Source: Acanthamoeba castellanii str. Neff (Eukaryota > Discosea > Longamoebia > Acanthamoebidae). From it: a stretch of 64,000 nt of DNA. Positions 1 through 13,708 of the stretch are shown piece after piece. The position numbers and the translations under genes were made by a program. Under the pieces are notes generated by a model. The model made no database searches and had not been told where the DNA came from. It saw nothing but the letters and a program-made list of their open reading frames with translations. The first letter of the stretch is position 1, and each line of letters starts with the position of its first letter. The stretch is taken from the NCBI RefSeq assembly GCF_000313135.1, contig NW_004457342.1, positions 50,729 to 114,728 of the forward strand, read 5' to 3'.

Positions 1-75
1 TCACTTCGAGTTCAGTCGTTTCTTCTGTTCGCTCAGTGAGCTAATCTCTCGTTGTTTCTTCTTCTTTGATCACAG

Positions 76-303
76 TCCCCCGACGCTGTCCGCGCCAACG
101 GCCTGAACCTCGCTGGCGTCAAGTACCTCTGCATCAAGGCTGATGACCGCTCGGTGTACGCCAAGAAGAACGCCACCGGTGTGTGCTGCGTCAAGACCAG
201 CAAGGCTGTGCTCATCGCCCTCTACGACGAGAAGGTCCAGCCCGGCCAGTGCGCCAACGTGGTGGAGAAGCTCGCCGACTACCTCATCGCCCAGGGCTAC
301 TAA
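76..303 (+). CDS. Profilin, 3' terminal exon
   Basis: This is the last exon of an actin-monomer-binding profilin, which delivers ATP-actin to barbed ends and binds poly-proline and phosphoinositides in the cytoplasm. The 75 codons run from an intron acceptor (…gatcacag at 66-75) to TAA. They contain the family's C-terminal half, including LAGVKY, ADDRSVY, VKTSKAVL, YDEKVQPG and the end helix NVVEKLADYLIAQGY, which is very close to Acanthamoeba profilins as I know them. The 5' exons lie outside the window. Codons are CpG- and C-rich, typical of a highly expressed amoeba gene. Confidence 0.93.
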   Translation, partial: SPDAVRANGLNLAGVKYLCIKADDRSVYAKKNATGVCCVKTSKAVLIALYDEKVQPGQCANVVEKLADYLIAQGY

Positions 304-664
304 AGTGGTTCCCTCCCGATCTCAGGTAGTTTGACATCTTCTCGAGGCGGACCGTCTCGCCCCGTTCAATCATCTTGGCGCCTCGATGTGTCGCACACCT
401 CAGCCTGTAATATCAAAAACATAAATTGGTGTTTCACCACATCTCGAACCTTTTCTTCTTTGTGTTGAGCGGGTCTTGAACCGCGCCACACGAGAAACAA
501 GTCCAAAAAACCCGCCAAAAAGCACGAGGTTGTGAAAAGAGTGCCCCCCACCTTTTGGCCAATACAAACACACCAAGGAATTGAATGAAATTTCGACAAC
601 CACAAGGCCACAGCGACCCAGAGGGTCCTGCCCAACAAGATGAGCATAAGCATTGAATCCAACA
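304..664. other. Intergenic spacer, profilin to SET gene
   Basis: No convincing gene. It holds the profilin 3' flank and the presumed upstream region of the next gene. Base composition changes inside it: CpG is common up to about 490 and then nearly disappears. Confidence 0.5.
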
Positions 665-3600
665 ATGGAAGAAGAGGAGTTGCCCCTGATGCTCAGCTTG
701 GCCTCAATCTCCAGTGATTGGGAAGGAAATGAAGATGAGGGGCAAAGTGAGGACTATGAGGGGGAGGAGGAAGAGGAGGAAGAGACAGTCCCAAGCATCA
801 CAGCACAAGAGCAGGAGAGAAGAAGAAAGAAGAGTATTCTTGTTGACTTCATCCATGAATTGCTGCCCAAAGCTGTTGCAGCATTCCATGAGGATCAGGA
901 GCAGGTACAGCCCCTTTCTAGAGTATAACCATTCACAAACACTCATCATTCCCTGGGGACAGAAACTGGCTGTGCAGAGGCAAGAGGAACTGGCTGTGCA
1001 GAGACAGAGGCAAGGACTGGCCCATGAGGTAGGGACAGAGCTTCTCACCCTCTCTGTGCTCTAACTCACCACACCCACAGCCACTTCCTCTGCCACAGGC
1101 CAGAGAAGCCCCAGCCCCTGATCCTGTGGAGTATCTGCCCAGAGGACAACATTATGATCCAATTGTGGGCCAAATAGGAGTACCAGCCTCTGCTTAGCAT
1201 ATTGTTTTGGCCAAGTGTGCTGATGTGCTGTAAATGTTCTGGCAGAGACTTGACATCCAAATCCTCCCCTACATCCCATGGTGTGAGGGAGATGATGGAG
1301 TGCTGAGAGAAGTGCACCCTGAGTCACCATGGACCGATTTCTATCCACAGGGCATGTGGATTGATGATATTCACCACCAGTGGAAGGTAACTTTGTTTTT
1401 TCTGCAGACAACCTGGGTCCTCTCTCTTAAATTCTCATTCTACAGCAAGAGCATGATGGACTGCTACACACTATCTCTCAAGTGTATGGCACAGCCAGTG
1501 ATGCAAGGTCACTCATTACCCAAGCCTTCCATGAGGCATTGGGCTACCCTGAAGATGTGGTGCATGAACAGTACACCCTCCACCCTTTGCTTTGGGTCTG
1601 ATGAAGTTGTGTTCTCATCTGTCAAGTGCAGACTGGCCCAAGTATACCCAGAGCCTAGGCAGTACCACTCCCAATTCTGATGATTGTTTGTTTGTTTGCT
1701 GATGGGTGCTGCACAGGGTTTTTGGTCAAACTGTCAACCTGACCCACTGGTTCTGTCACATTTGCTATGAATTTGACTGTGGCCAACATGCACTGGTACC
1801 ACTCCCTTAAGGCTTCACAACTCCCATGACTGACTGGGTCTCTATCAGGGTGAAACAACTGAAGCAAAGCTGCCCTACCTCCCTGCATCAACAGAGGAGG
1901 AGGTTCTGGCACAGCACAGAGAGCACTGCAGCAAGGACTGTTCCTTTCTGGCTCTTAAAGCAGTGCAGGCCAGTCAGGAGCAAATTGAGCTCAGTTCTGA
2001 AGAAGTCCTGTGCTTCAGCTTGGTCTTCCCCCTCCATGGTCCCAACTTCTGTCAGATTGCTTGTGACCTTGGTGTGCAGGTACTCCCCCCATATCTGGGT
2101 CAGTTTTGAGAGATTGAAGATGACTGGTTGTGTTCAGGTAACCTGCAGCCAGGTGGGTGGCTTCTACTACCAGAGCAAGGAGGATGTCATGACTGCCCTT
2201 GTACAGGAACAAGATCAGATGATGCACACCAATGGTGCAGCACATCCCCACCTTGCCAATCTGCCATTTAACTTCTCACAAAAGGTGTGCAGAAAATTCA
2301 CAACCCAGCAGTCCAGCCAAAATCAAACAAAAGGTTAGAGGTTGTTTGTTCTCACTTCACAGCATCTCAATCTATCTTCCTCTTGCAGGAGATCATGAGT
2401 GGCAGAGAGCAGGAGAAGAAAGATGCCTACATGTATTGCACCTGCCAGGGCCAGTGTGACACTAATTGTCAATGCCTGCTCAATGGTATGGCCCCTCACC
2501 ATATTGCCTCTTTGTTCTAACTCTTTTTGTTCTTGCAGGAACAGGCTGTGAGATTCAGTGCTTGTGCCCCAAGTCATGCCACATTCACTGGAGGGGCTGC
2601 CATTGCCATGCAGGCAACAATGCATGTGGCACAAACCATGTATGTCACTCTATTCCCAGCATCACAGCACATTCCTCACTTCTTCAGCTAGTGTCCATGT
2701 TTCAAGGCTAGGAGGGAGTGCATGCCAGACCTGTGTGCTGCCTTCAAACCTGGACAAAAGAGCCACAGCTGTAACAACACCAACCTCTGCTACAGCCACT
2801 CAAAAAAGGTGAGTAATCATTCCATTTATTTGTATCTGTGTCATGATGTTCTAATTTGTACTAATGGCCTTTCAGAGGTTACTTGTTGGTTACAACAGTG
2901 CAATCCAAGGCTGGGGATTGTTTGCTGGTGAGCCTATCCATAAGGGTGAGTTCATTGGTGCCTATGCTGGTGAGGTACACTGCTCCTGCTTTCTGTGTGG
3001 CTTACCACAATGAACTTAACTGTGCCTCAGTATGTCTCTCCACAGGAGACTGCTGCAAGAGAAGAAGTTGTGCTGGCATCTAGGCAGCCCTCCTATATCT
3101 TTAGGCTCACCTCCAATGGGCCTCAACTTGATGCTGCTACCATTGGAAACAAGCTCAGGTTGCCCCACCCTCAGTCTTGTTGGTTTCTGCTCTAATCTTG
3201 GTCCCTGGGCAGGTTTGCCAATCACACTGAGGATGCAATAGCAAATGTGGGGGCCACCAACAAGACCATGGCTGGCCAGCAGCATGTCTACTTCTATGCC
3301 ACCAAGGATATCCCTACAGGCACCCACACACTCTTTACCAAACACAACACCATCCTTTCCTAACTTCTTTATACCACCAGGGGTGGAACTCCTCTATTCC
3401 TATGGAGCTGACTACAATTACTCTGAGATGTCTCCTCTTGATGCTTCAGGTACTCAACATCCTCCACCTTTTTACTGGTATCTCACATACCTTCAACTGC
3501 AGTGATAGCTGGGAAACAAGACAAGATTGGAAGGACCAGAGGACCCTTTCTGGTGGAACAGAGTGCTGGGCGTGTGACTTTTGTAATCCTTCCCTTGGTC

Positions 3601-3677
3601 ACTCTTGCTTTCAGTTTTGGAGAAGTAACAAAGTTCAACATGGTTCTATGCCAAAGGCTGTTTAGTGGAGGGTCATA
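665..3677 (+). CDS. Enhancer-of-zeste-like SET-domain methyltransferase, multi-exon
   Basis: This is probably the catalytic subunit type of a PRC2-like histone H3K27 methyltransferase. Exon 1 (665-904) encodes an acidic N-terminus. About 1840-2080 gives a cysteine-bearing SANT/MCSS-like segment ending VFPLHGPNFCQIACDLG, which parallels the FCAIARLIG region of EZH2. Exons 2390-2485 and 2539-2639 form the Cys-rich CXC domain (CTCQGQCDTNCQC, CLCPKSCHIHWRGCHC). 2712-2808 holds the pre-SET ECMPDLC, and 2876 onward starts the SET domain (GWGLFAGEPIHKGEF). RFANH and a YSYGADY segment match SET motifs, but the usual NHSxxPNC reads NHTEDAIAN. Short introns with GT-AG ends separate the exons, and some exon limits, especially 1440-1830 and the last exons, are uncertain. 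The whole gene has almost no CpG, unlike its neighbours. Confidence 0.82.
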
Positions 3678-3871
3678 GGCCACAGCCTGCAGCTGCTGAT
3701 TTACTCAATTTCGGTTTTGGGAAAGCCTTGTGTCATGGAACAACACCCCTCGGAGCTCTCCCAAATCACCAGATCGCTCCCTTCAACTTCTCCGCCGGCA
3801 ACCCCAACCAAAACCCGACAAACAAAGCGGCAGCACGAACGCAACAAAGTACCAAGAAGAAGAGGAAGAGG

Positions 3872-6065
3872 ATGGAAGAGGAGGCGACAGAGAAGCTCCT
3901 GCAGGATGAGGGCTTCGAACTGGTATCGCCCGACATCGACCGCGGTGCGCACTCAGTCGTATTTCGCTGCCGCGTGGTGAACACCAGGCGACGCCCGGAA
4001 GATGAGGTCGTTGTGGTGCCACCACAGCATAGCCACCGCCATCTTCACCTCCACCACCGCGACGGCGGCACGAAGATGAAGGAGCGGACAAATCATCGGA
4101 AGATGATGATGGAGATGAAGATGACGAAAATGGAGAGGCCAGCGAGGGGATCGAACACCGACAAAACAAGAGCCTCGAGGAGGGACAGGTGGTGCGGGTC
4201 AAGGTGCTCAACGTATCCCTGCCCCTGCCACGCCACCTCACCAACTTCCACCACGAGCACCAAGTGGTCGCCTCGCTCCGCGACGTGGAGGGCGTGGTGC
4301 GGGTCGTGGCCCGCCTGTCGCGGCCCGGCGTCGAGGCCCTCGTCGTCGAGGACTTTGGCGGCGAATCGCTCGACAAGTGGCTCGCCCGTGACGGCGCCTT
4401 CGCCTCACACGGCCTTGAGGGCATCCGCACCTTTCTCGCGCTGGCCCTCTCCATCACCCGCACGCTGGGCAACATCCACAGCCGCTCCGTGGTCCACAAG
4501 GACCTCAAGGTGCGTAGCCGGCTTTTTTTTTATTATTATTATTTGTTATTTGTTTGTTTTTTATCCGCAGCCCGCACCAAACCAACCGGAAAATGAAGCG
4601 TTCACTAGAAAGAACGAAAAGCGACAGAAAGAGCGAAAGAGACTCACGCGTTCACAGCCACACAACCTCATATGGAACAGAGATACGGGCGTGGTTAAGG
4701 TCTCCGACTTCGGCATAGCGTCGGTTGTCATTCGCAGCAAGGACACCACGTCGGCCCAAACGCAGGGCAAGCAGTCCGCTGTGCACCACGTGCTGGGCTC
4801 ACTCGCCTATCTCCCACCCGAGCTCTCCTTCCGCGCCACGGGGGGCAGCTCGTCGCTTTACACGGCCACGTCAGCGCCCTCTGCCGGCGGCGGCGGACAG
4901 GTTACGACCCGGCCGGTCGACTACCGGAGCGATTTCTACTCGCTCGGCGTGACCTTCTTCGAGCTCCTCTGCGGCACGCCGCCGTTTCGCGAGCGCTCGG
5001 CCGTGCGGATGATGCACGCCCACATGGCCAAGCAGCCGCCGCTGGCCCATGAGCTCAACCCGAACGTGCCGCGCTGTCTGTCGGCGGTGGTCAACCGGCT
5101 GCTGGCCAAGTCGGTGGAGGAGCGGTATCAGAGCAGCCGCGGCCTGGTGGCCGATCTGCAGCGATGCCAGGCCATCATCGAGGCCCGCGCGCAGGCCGAC
5201 GACGAAGTCGACGACGCCGAGAAGGAGCGGCTGGTGGCCAAAGCCGAGGCGGCCGAGCTGGCGTTCGTGCCCGGGCAGGACGACGTGTCGGACGTGTTCG
5301 CCTTTCCGGCCAAGCTTTACGGTCGCGAGGAGGAGACCAGCCGGCTGCAGGACATCTATCGATCCCTGTCGCACTCGCACGCTCATCCCAAAAACCAGGT
5401 GAACACGACGACACACGCACACACGCACACACGCACACGCACACACGCACACGCACACACGACACACGACACAACACATGCGCTCGAGCTCATCGTCGCA
5501 TGCATATTGCAGGTGTTGATGGTGGCGGGCTATTCTGGTGTGGGCAAAACGTCGCTGGTGGGCCAACTGCGGGAGGTCAAGCAGCAGGCCTACTTCATCT
5601 CGGGCAAGTACGACTTCAACAAGCGCGACGTGCCCTATTCGGCCATCGTGGCCGCCTTCTCCGACGTCATTCACCAGGTAATTGTTCATTTGTATTATTG
5701 AATTATTATAATACTTGTATTTATTATTCTTATTTAAATACTATGTTATAATCAATCTTTAACTTCATCTTTATTGCGATTATGTTTTATTTTATTTATG
5801 GTACTTCAATTTTGCGGGGACAGATTCTGGCCGAGGAGGAGGAACAAGTGAGCCGGACGAGGGAGAGGCTGCGCGAGGCGGTCGGCACGAACGGCCAGCT
5901 GCTGGTGAACGTGATTCCGAGCCTGGAATTGCTGATCGGCGAGCAGCCGGCGGTGGAGCTCGACCTGGGGATGTCGGAAATGCAAAATCTCTACAACCAA
6001 CTCTTCACGCGCCTAATCGACGTCTTCTCGAGGTATTTGCTCCTTTCTCTTTTTGTTGAGCGCAA

Positions 6066-6097
<32 letters not shown>

Positions 6098-9000
6098 CTA
6101 ACGTGCACACAGCATCAAGCCAGGGCAGCCGTTGATCATGTTCCTGGACGACTTGCACTGGGCCGATCAGCCGTCGTTCCTGCTGATTCAGAAGATTGTG
6201 TGTCGCACGCCGTCGACGGGGAGCGGTCCGCTGCTGCTGGTGGGTGGCTATCGCGACAACGAGGTCAGCCCCACGCACCCGCTGTGGATGCTCCTCGACG
6301 AGTTCCGCAACAAGGGCGTCCAGTGCAACAGCATTCTTCTCGAGGTACGCACTGTACACAGTCAGTCACACCACCTGGTGACTACTACGATGGGCGATCA
6401 CGATGGAATCTCACGCATGCAACCAAACAAACGTTACACCCAGCCTCTGGGGATTGACGATGTAAATAGGATGGTGGCCGATGTGCTGCACTTTGCCGAG
6501 GCGCCGGAGAGCACGCTCAAGCTCTCGGAGCTGGTGTTCACGAAGACCAAGGGCAACCCGTTCTTCACCATCAGCTTCCTCACCAAGCTCCATCAGAACA
6601 GCTCATTGTACGACTCTCTCGCTACTATCGTTCATGTGTCGGGGGGGGGGTTGTGTTGGCGTGGGTTGGCCCAGTAATACATAAATGGCGCGTGCAGTGG
6701 TTCGACTACACCAGGGGCTGTTGGCAGTGGGACCTGGAGAAGATCGAGGGCATGCAATACACAGACAATGTCGTCGAGTTCATGGCACAGGATCTGCGCA
6801 AACTCCCCAACGAGGTGCTTGCTTGTTCGCCCCACGCTACGATGTGACGTGCTTTCGCTGAGTGGACGTGGGCGCGCAGACTCTCGGTCTGCTGGAGGTG
6901 GCCGCCTTCTTCGGGGGCAAGTTCGATGTGCGGGACATTGCCGAGTATGTGTCGATGCCGGTCGAAGCCGTAGAAAACCTACTCTGGCAGACCCTTCATC
7001 AAGGTGCCTCTTTCAACCGTTCCCACCGTCTTCTTGGCTTGAGCTGGGACTGTGTGTTGCGGACCCTGGCTAAGGTTGGTTGGCGTCGGTGCCCGCCCAC
7101 ACAGGATTCGTGATGCGTTCCGGGGACTTTGACTATCGGTTCCTGCACGATCGCATGCAGCAGGCGGCCTACGAGTGTGTGCCGCCCGACCGGAACAAGA
7201 CGATGCACCTGGACGTGGCCCAATTCCTCATGACCAAAGTCAACACCAAAGAGGACTTCACTGTACGCTCTCTCGCCCCCACCTGCGGTCCACTTTTGCC
7301 TGTCGATTCATAAATTCACACACAACGCGTGTTCAGCAAGCGACGTGGAACCGGAAGCAAGAGAGCTCGAACGAGCAACAACGATTCGACATCTTCGACG
7401 TTGTGTATCACTTCAGCGAAGCTGCCGATCTCATCCAGGACCCCGAACAGCGGCTCGTCATCGCGCGGCTCAACCTCAACGCCACCATCAAGGGCAAGAA
7501 CTCAATGGGTGCGGCCACACAATATTCTTATTCTTATTATTATTTCGTTTTCCTGTCGTCATAATAATTAATGTGTATTTTTTGGTATTGGCAGCGTATG
7601 AGATGGCGCGTAAGGTGGCGGCTCAGGGAATCGAGATGCTCCCGGCCGATAGGTGGGAGTCGCAGCACAACCTCGCCTTTCAGCTCTACCTGGGTATATA
7701 CCACCCTCTCTCATCTATCTTGGTCGCCAATACCCGACCACTGACTGACTGACTGCCACACACACACACACACAAACAAACAAAAAAGAGCGGGCGCAGT
7801 GCGAGTACCTGTGCAAGAACGTCGAAGCCGCGGAGCAACTCTTCAGCGCGGTGGTAGAACATGCCAAGGACGCGTGGGAAAAGAACGAAGTCTACATTCA
7901 GCGCAACCAGATGTCCACCTGCATGCAGCGCTATGATGTACGCACAGCTCTTCTTCAACTCTCTTGACAGGTGTGGCTCATCATCGTGCTGGCCACCTAT
8001 CGACAGGACATGATCTCGTACGGGCTGCAGGGGCTGGCCGCGCTCGGCCTGGACCTGCCGGCCGACCCGGACAACGAAATGGTGCAGCGGGCACTCAAGG
8101 AGGTCGACCAGCTGCTGGCCAACCGCCAAATCTCCGACCTGCTCGACGACCCGCCGGCCACCGACGAAAGGGCTATGGTGCGCACCATCCCCATCATACC
8201 GAATTGTGCTAATGTAGTAGTTTTCAAATGCTCTGTGTTGTGTTGCCAGGTTATTCAAAAGCTCATCAGTAAGATGGCTGTTGGTTACTACTTCGTCAAG
8301 CCCAATGCCTACACTCTCGCACTGGCCACCGGCGTACGACTCCCTTTGTGTTGCAATGGGGGGGAACAACAATCAATCACTAACCTTTGCTTATGTGCTT
8401 ACGTGTGCATGTGTTTGCGTGTGTTGTTTGCAATTCCCAACAGGTCAAGACAAGCATCCAGTACGGCCACGTGGCGCACTCGTCGCTTCTCTATGCCTGG
8501 TACGGCTGGGTAGCTTGCGGGATTGCCAAGCGGGTACTGCTCTCCCTCGCCGTTGCAAAGAAGACTTCTTCTTTTTGAGGGGCGCACTGATCGTTGTCAC
8601 TTTTGGTCGTGCTGGCTGCAGTTCCGAGAGGCCTACCAGTGGGGCAAGTTGGCCATCGATCTGTGCGAAAAGCACTACGCGCATTCACGCTTCGCTGATC
8701 GCGGAGAGGTGTGGGAGATCTTCTACTGTACGCACATTATCGCCTGCGTGTTCTGCGCGTACGCGAATGCTGATTATAATATGATTACATTGTGGCAGCG
8801 TATCTCAACTGGTTGAAATACCCGTTGAGCGAGTCCATCCAAGGATTGGAGCTCGGATTCAAGCACGCAGTGGCTGGCGGTAATCCAGCCTTTGGCACCG
8901 GGTGCGCTTACAACCTCGTCGGCAGCCTGTGGTACAGCGTGCCTCTGCCTCAGATCGTCTCTTGCAGCGGTGCGTTCTCTCTCTTCCCGCGGGTGTCGTG

Positions 9001-12000
9001 TCGTGCCTGGTACGTGCGGCACATTCTCATTTCTTTTCTTTTCTTTTCTTTTTTCTCTCTAGACCCCTATCGGCGGTACTCGGAGGAGACGGGCTGGACT
9101 GATGTGTGCAAGATGCTGATCACCTTTGAGCGCTTTGCCAAGCTGCTGATGGGCACAGCGGTCGATGAGTCTGACGAAGAGTTCGAGGTCTACATCGAGA
9201 CCGATGCGAGGCCAATGCCCATTGGTGCGTACGCCACCGAGAGACTGTCACTGTCATTGGCGCCGTCTAACCCGGTTGTGCGGTCGTCGGTTTGTGATGA
9301 TGACCTCAGCGCAACACCACACCGTGAGAATGCACTACCTGTACATAATGGGTCGGTACCATGAGGCACTCCAAGCCGCCCAGAAGACGCTGGAGCGGCT
9401 CTCCTTCATCGCCCAGTTCAAGGAAGAAGTCGGTTCGTGCGCTGTCTCGCCTGATGATCGCACCTCTCTCGGCCAACACTCACCCACCGCCGTTGTGTGT
9501 CGTGTGTGTTGTGTGTCGTGCGCTATAGAATTCCATTTTGTATATTCTCTGGTGCTGCTGGCCTTGTGCAAAGGGGCGCAGAACTTCGTCACGCCCAAGG
9601 AGCGCGTGCGCGAGCTCGGATCGGTGTGGCGCGAGTCGGAGAAGAACATGGAGGTGAAGCCCTCCGAGTCCCGGCTTCGCGCGATCGAGAAGCAGCGAAA
9701 GAAGCGTAAGGAGAAGATGCGATCCCTGGAGCGCGGACCCTACGGTGTCAGCAATGGCGGGAGCGGCGGGCGGCTCACCGGTGCCCTGCCCCACTCGGCG
9801 CGCGACCAGAGCGGTGGGCAGGCGGTAGCGCTGACCAAGGAGGAGTACGAGTCGTACAAGGCCACCGCGGCACAGATGCAAGCCAAGCTCAAGCAGTGGG
9901 CCGACGCCGCGCCCTGCAACTTCGCCCACCAGTACCTCTTGGTCGAGGTTCGTTCGAAGCCGCGTGTGTCACTAATCGTGTGTCGAGAGTGTCATGAATG
10001 CTGATAATGCCTTCCAACGACAGGCGGAGCGAGCATGGCTGGCCGAGCGCGAGCGCAGCAGCGGGCGTGACAACACGCGGCTGGCCGAGATCGTCGACAT
10101 GTACGAGAAGGCCTTTACCATGGCCATCGAGAACGGATTCGTGCAGGACGCCGCCACCGCCAAGGAGCTTTCCTGGCAGGCACGTACATTCATTTATACT
10201 AGAGTACTATTTGATAAATAATACTAAATACGCAATTTTGTATGACATGGTCAGGTGCTCAAGGCCATGGCAGACCAGGCAGCCGCCGAGTCGGCCTATT
10301 GCTTCGAGAAGTGGGGCGCACGCGCAATCACACGGAAGAACAATGCGACCAAGGCCACTGGGATGCATTCGCCGCCGCCCGTGCGCAGCCTCACAGCCAC
10401 CTCAACGCACATCAACCCGTACTCCAGCACGACAGCCATCATCTCCAGGTACCACCTGGTCCCCACCACATTGTTCACATACGGCCACGCACCGCCGACT
10501 CACACAGTTATTGGCCGTTCTAGTGCACTCGACCTGGACGCAGTGGTGCAGGCCACGCAACACTTGTCATCGAAGCTGAATCTGAGCGAACTGCTGACCT
10601 CGCTCATGGACCTGATCGTCACCAACACCGGCGCCACTCGCGTACGCGACCGCGCACCACTTAGCACCTGCGGGTGTTTTATTCTTAATTTTTGTGTTGT
10701 CGACATACAGGGAACGCTGCTGCTGACGCAGGACGAAAACAATGTCGACAGTAGCGACAGCTCTCGCGGAAGCGACGAGTCCGACGAGAACGACAAGCCC
10801 GGACAACTGCACATCCGGGCGAGGGCCAAGTCTTCCCGCAGGGTACTGCCCTAACCTCACTCTTTTTGTCGCCTGTGTGCTCCCTGACTGATCCAGTGAG
10901 CTGGTCGTACACTCTCTGCAGGGAAATGTGCGCGTGAAGGTGGTCCAGGTGGTGTACAACGGCGAGAACTCTGATTTGCCCAACCGAGTGATCAACTACT
11001 GCTGGCGCACCAAGAGTATGATCAATTTAACATTCTTTGCATTCTCGCATATATATAGTAATGGGAGTGCTTGACTGACACATGTGCTTGTATGTTGTGT
11101 GTCGATGTAAACAAAGGTGCGGTGGTAGTGCACGATGTGTTGGTGGACCGACGCTTCGAGACGGACGACTACGTCATGCGGCGCCAGCCGCGTTCGGTGC
11201 TGTGCCTGCCCATGTCGATCAAGGGCGTGCACCGCGGCCTGGTCTATCTCGAGAACGGAAGCGCGGTGGGCGTGTTCAGCGACGATCGGCTGCGGCTGGT
11301 CAAGCTCCTCACGGGCCAGCTCATGAACACGCTCGAGAACGCGCTTCTGGTCGACAGGCTGCGACAAGCCAACCGGCAGCTCCGGGCCAAGAACTCGCAG
11401 CTGCGGGAGATCGACAAGGTCAAGGACGCGTTTCCTGGCCGTGGCGAGCCACGAGCTGCGCACGCCACTCAACGGCATCATCGGCATGGCGTCGCTCATG
11501 GACGACACCGACATGAACGGCCAGCAGCAGGAGTGCATCACCGACATTCAGGACTCGTCCGAAACCCTGCTCTCCCTAGTCAACGACGTGCTCGATTTGT
11601 CCAAGCTCAAGGCCATGAAGCTCAACTTTGTACGTCGTGTGTGGTGTCGTGTGTCGTGTGTCGTGTGTCGTGTGTCGTGTGTCGTGTGTCGTGTGTCGTG
11701 TGTCGTGTTACTGATGGAGAACACGGTTGCAGGAGGCCAATTTATGCGTGCTCGATCAATGCGTGGAGACCTGCCTGAGCGCGGTTGAGGCTCAGGCGGC
11801 CGCCAAGGACATCGACCTGGCCTATATACTCGATCCCGCAGTGCCTCGCCATCTGATGACCGACACCCTGCGACTACAGCAGGTCATCGTCAACCTGCTC
11901 AACCACTCCCTGCGAATCACGGAGTCGGGCGAGATNNNNNNNNNNNNNNNNNNNNNGGGGTCACCGCCAGCCGCCGCGAGCTCCGTCCAGCCCGGCGCGC

Positions 12001-13708
12001 CCTCTTCATCATCGTCATTGTCATCGTCGCCGCTTGCATCATCGTCATCGGCGGGGTCGCACCTCCCGCGGCGGCACTCCTTGCCGGGCTCGCGTCTCTC
12101 GCGGTCTTCATCGTCGCTGCACGACTTGCCGGACGACGACAGCAACGACGTCGACAGCGACCACGGGAGCACCAGCAGTGGCGAGGGCAGCGCCGGCGGC
12201 CTGGGCGACGGCGATCGCACCCGTCGTCGTCGAAGCCGCAGCCGAACGCGCACGTCGCCGGCCAGTCGCACGGCGGAGCAGTTTTACACGTCGGCGCGCT
12301 GGCTCACCTCCGTGGTGAGCAATTCCTCTCTGCCCACCAGCCCAGCATCGCGCACGGGCCTGGCGCTCGCCGACCCAGACGTCGACTCCGACATGGACAT
12401 GGACATGGACAACGACTCGGCTGACAAAACGCGGAGGAGGACCGAGAAGCAGCTGGACCGCGCCACCAGCGCCGACGAGGGAGTCAAGGAGGAGAAAGAG
12501 GGGCAGACCAACTGCAACCGGAGCACCGAGCTGCACTTCCGGGTGCGCAACTCGAGCAAGGTCGTCAGCGAGGAGGAGCTGGAGCAGCTGTTCCGGCCGT
12601 TCTCCTACGGCAGCGCGGTCCACGCCTTCCAATACGGCGGTGGCGGCCTCGGTACGGACTGGTCCCTTCCGGCCCCACAGTGGCTTTTGTGTCATTAACC
12701 GGCCAACGCGCTCCGAGCAGGGCTGTACGTGTGCAAGAAGCTGTGTAAGATGTTTGGGGGGCGGATGTGGGCCGAGAGCGATGGCGACGGCCCGGGGTTC
12801 TCTGTCCACTTCACGATCCGCTCCGGCTGTACGTCTCCCGTTCCCATCGCTCATTGCCCCAGTGTGCAGACCGGCTGACTTGCGGCGGTGTTGCGCTCGC
12901 ATGTGTAGTGCCGCGTTGCCTGGGCCAAGCCGCAGTGGAGCCGATCACGTTCGCGGGCAGGAGGCTGCTGATATTCTTGCGTAACGCGACCAACACCCAG
13001 ATCCTCAGGGGCCGCCTCGAGCACGCCGGTGCCGCCGTACGTGTTGCGCGTTGCGTTTCGTTTTTTAGTTTCGTTTTTAAGTTTCGTTTTCGTTTTCGTT
13101 TGTTTCGTTTTTTGCTTATCGCGCTGCATTCGCATTCGCTTCGCAGGTGACGGTGGCCTCGACCCGAGAAGAGTTCCTGGCCAGCCTCGACGCCAAGGAC
13201 CCCAGCGGCACGAGGACAGAAGATGGGGAGGACGGTGGCCCATTCGACGCGGTGATGCTGGACGTGGCGAGCTACGGCCAGGCGGAGGTGTATCTCCTCT
13301 CGCTCGCGCAGCTCGTCCCGCTCGTCCTACTCGCCACCACCACCGAGCGCGACAGCGACCGCGTACGGGAGATGAACCTCCAGTACTCCCCCTTCCACGT
13401 CATGCACCTTCCCCTGCGCCAGGTACGATCTCAGATTAGGGCTTGGCCAAGTGGTGCGCGAGTACCGGGCTGACCAGTGCCGTGCTGGTGCGGTTGTGCA
13501 GGCGCGGTTGTTGGAGGAGGTGCAGGAGGTACTGGCGAGCTTCGACGGCGGCCAATCCACGACCGCCCACATGCGACGAGACCGCGCGTGGGACGGCTAC
13601 GCCGAGGCCCAGCCGCACGGGCGCCGGGCCAGCGCGCCCATCGTCCGCCGGCCGAGACTGCCGGTCGAGGGCGACCACCCACTTGCCGCTGACCAGCAAC
13701 CCACATAA
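3872..13708 (+). CDS. Multi-sensor Ser/Thr kinase / AAA ATPase / GAF / hybrid histidine kinase, many introns
   Basis: This is a large two-component signalling protein with the architecture of fungal group X kinases and cyanobacterial multi-kinases. A protein-kinase-like N-terminus has HKDLK at about 4490, SDFG near 4710 and PPE near 4820. A STAND-type ATPase follows, with Walker A GYSGVGKTS at 5530 and Walker B LIMFLDDLHWAD near 6140. A long helical region runs to about 10500, then a GAF domain (10520-11370), HisKA with ASHELRTPLNG at about 11444, and HATPase G-boxes near 12720-12830. The C-terminal receiver-like domain (12910-13440) keeps a candidate Asp (VMLDV) but lacks the N-terminal acidic pair. 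More than 20 short introns are visible, several filled with CA or TGTCG microsatellites. An extra T at 11431-11433 shifts the frame just before the H-box, and 21 N lie inside the ATPase domain. The start at 3872 is the first in-frame ATG before the kinase domain. CpG-rich throughout. Confidence 0.88.
5403..5476 (+). repeat. Intronic CA/CACG microsatellite
   Basis: A run of ACAC/ACGC units fills an intron of the histidine kinase gene between the kinase-like and ATPase parts. Similar CA tracts lie in introns at 6066-6096 and 7757-7780. Confidence 0.85.
11637..11708 (+). repeat. Intronic (TGTCGTG)n microsatellite
   Basis: About ten tandem 7-bp units sit between donor GTACGTCG at 11631 and an acceptor near 11733. 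The intron separates the HisKA dimerisation helix from the following segment. Confidence 0.9.
11936..11956. other. Assembly gap (21 N)
   Basis: The 21 undefined bases fall within the histidine kinase ATPase domain. The flanking serine-rich low-complexity stretch (11960-12250) may explain the failed assembly. Confidence 0.99.
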
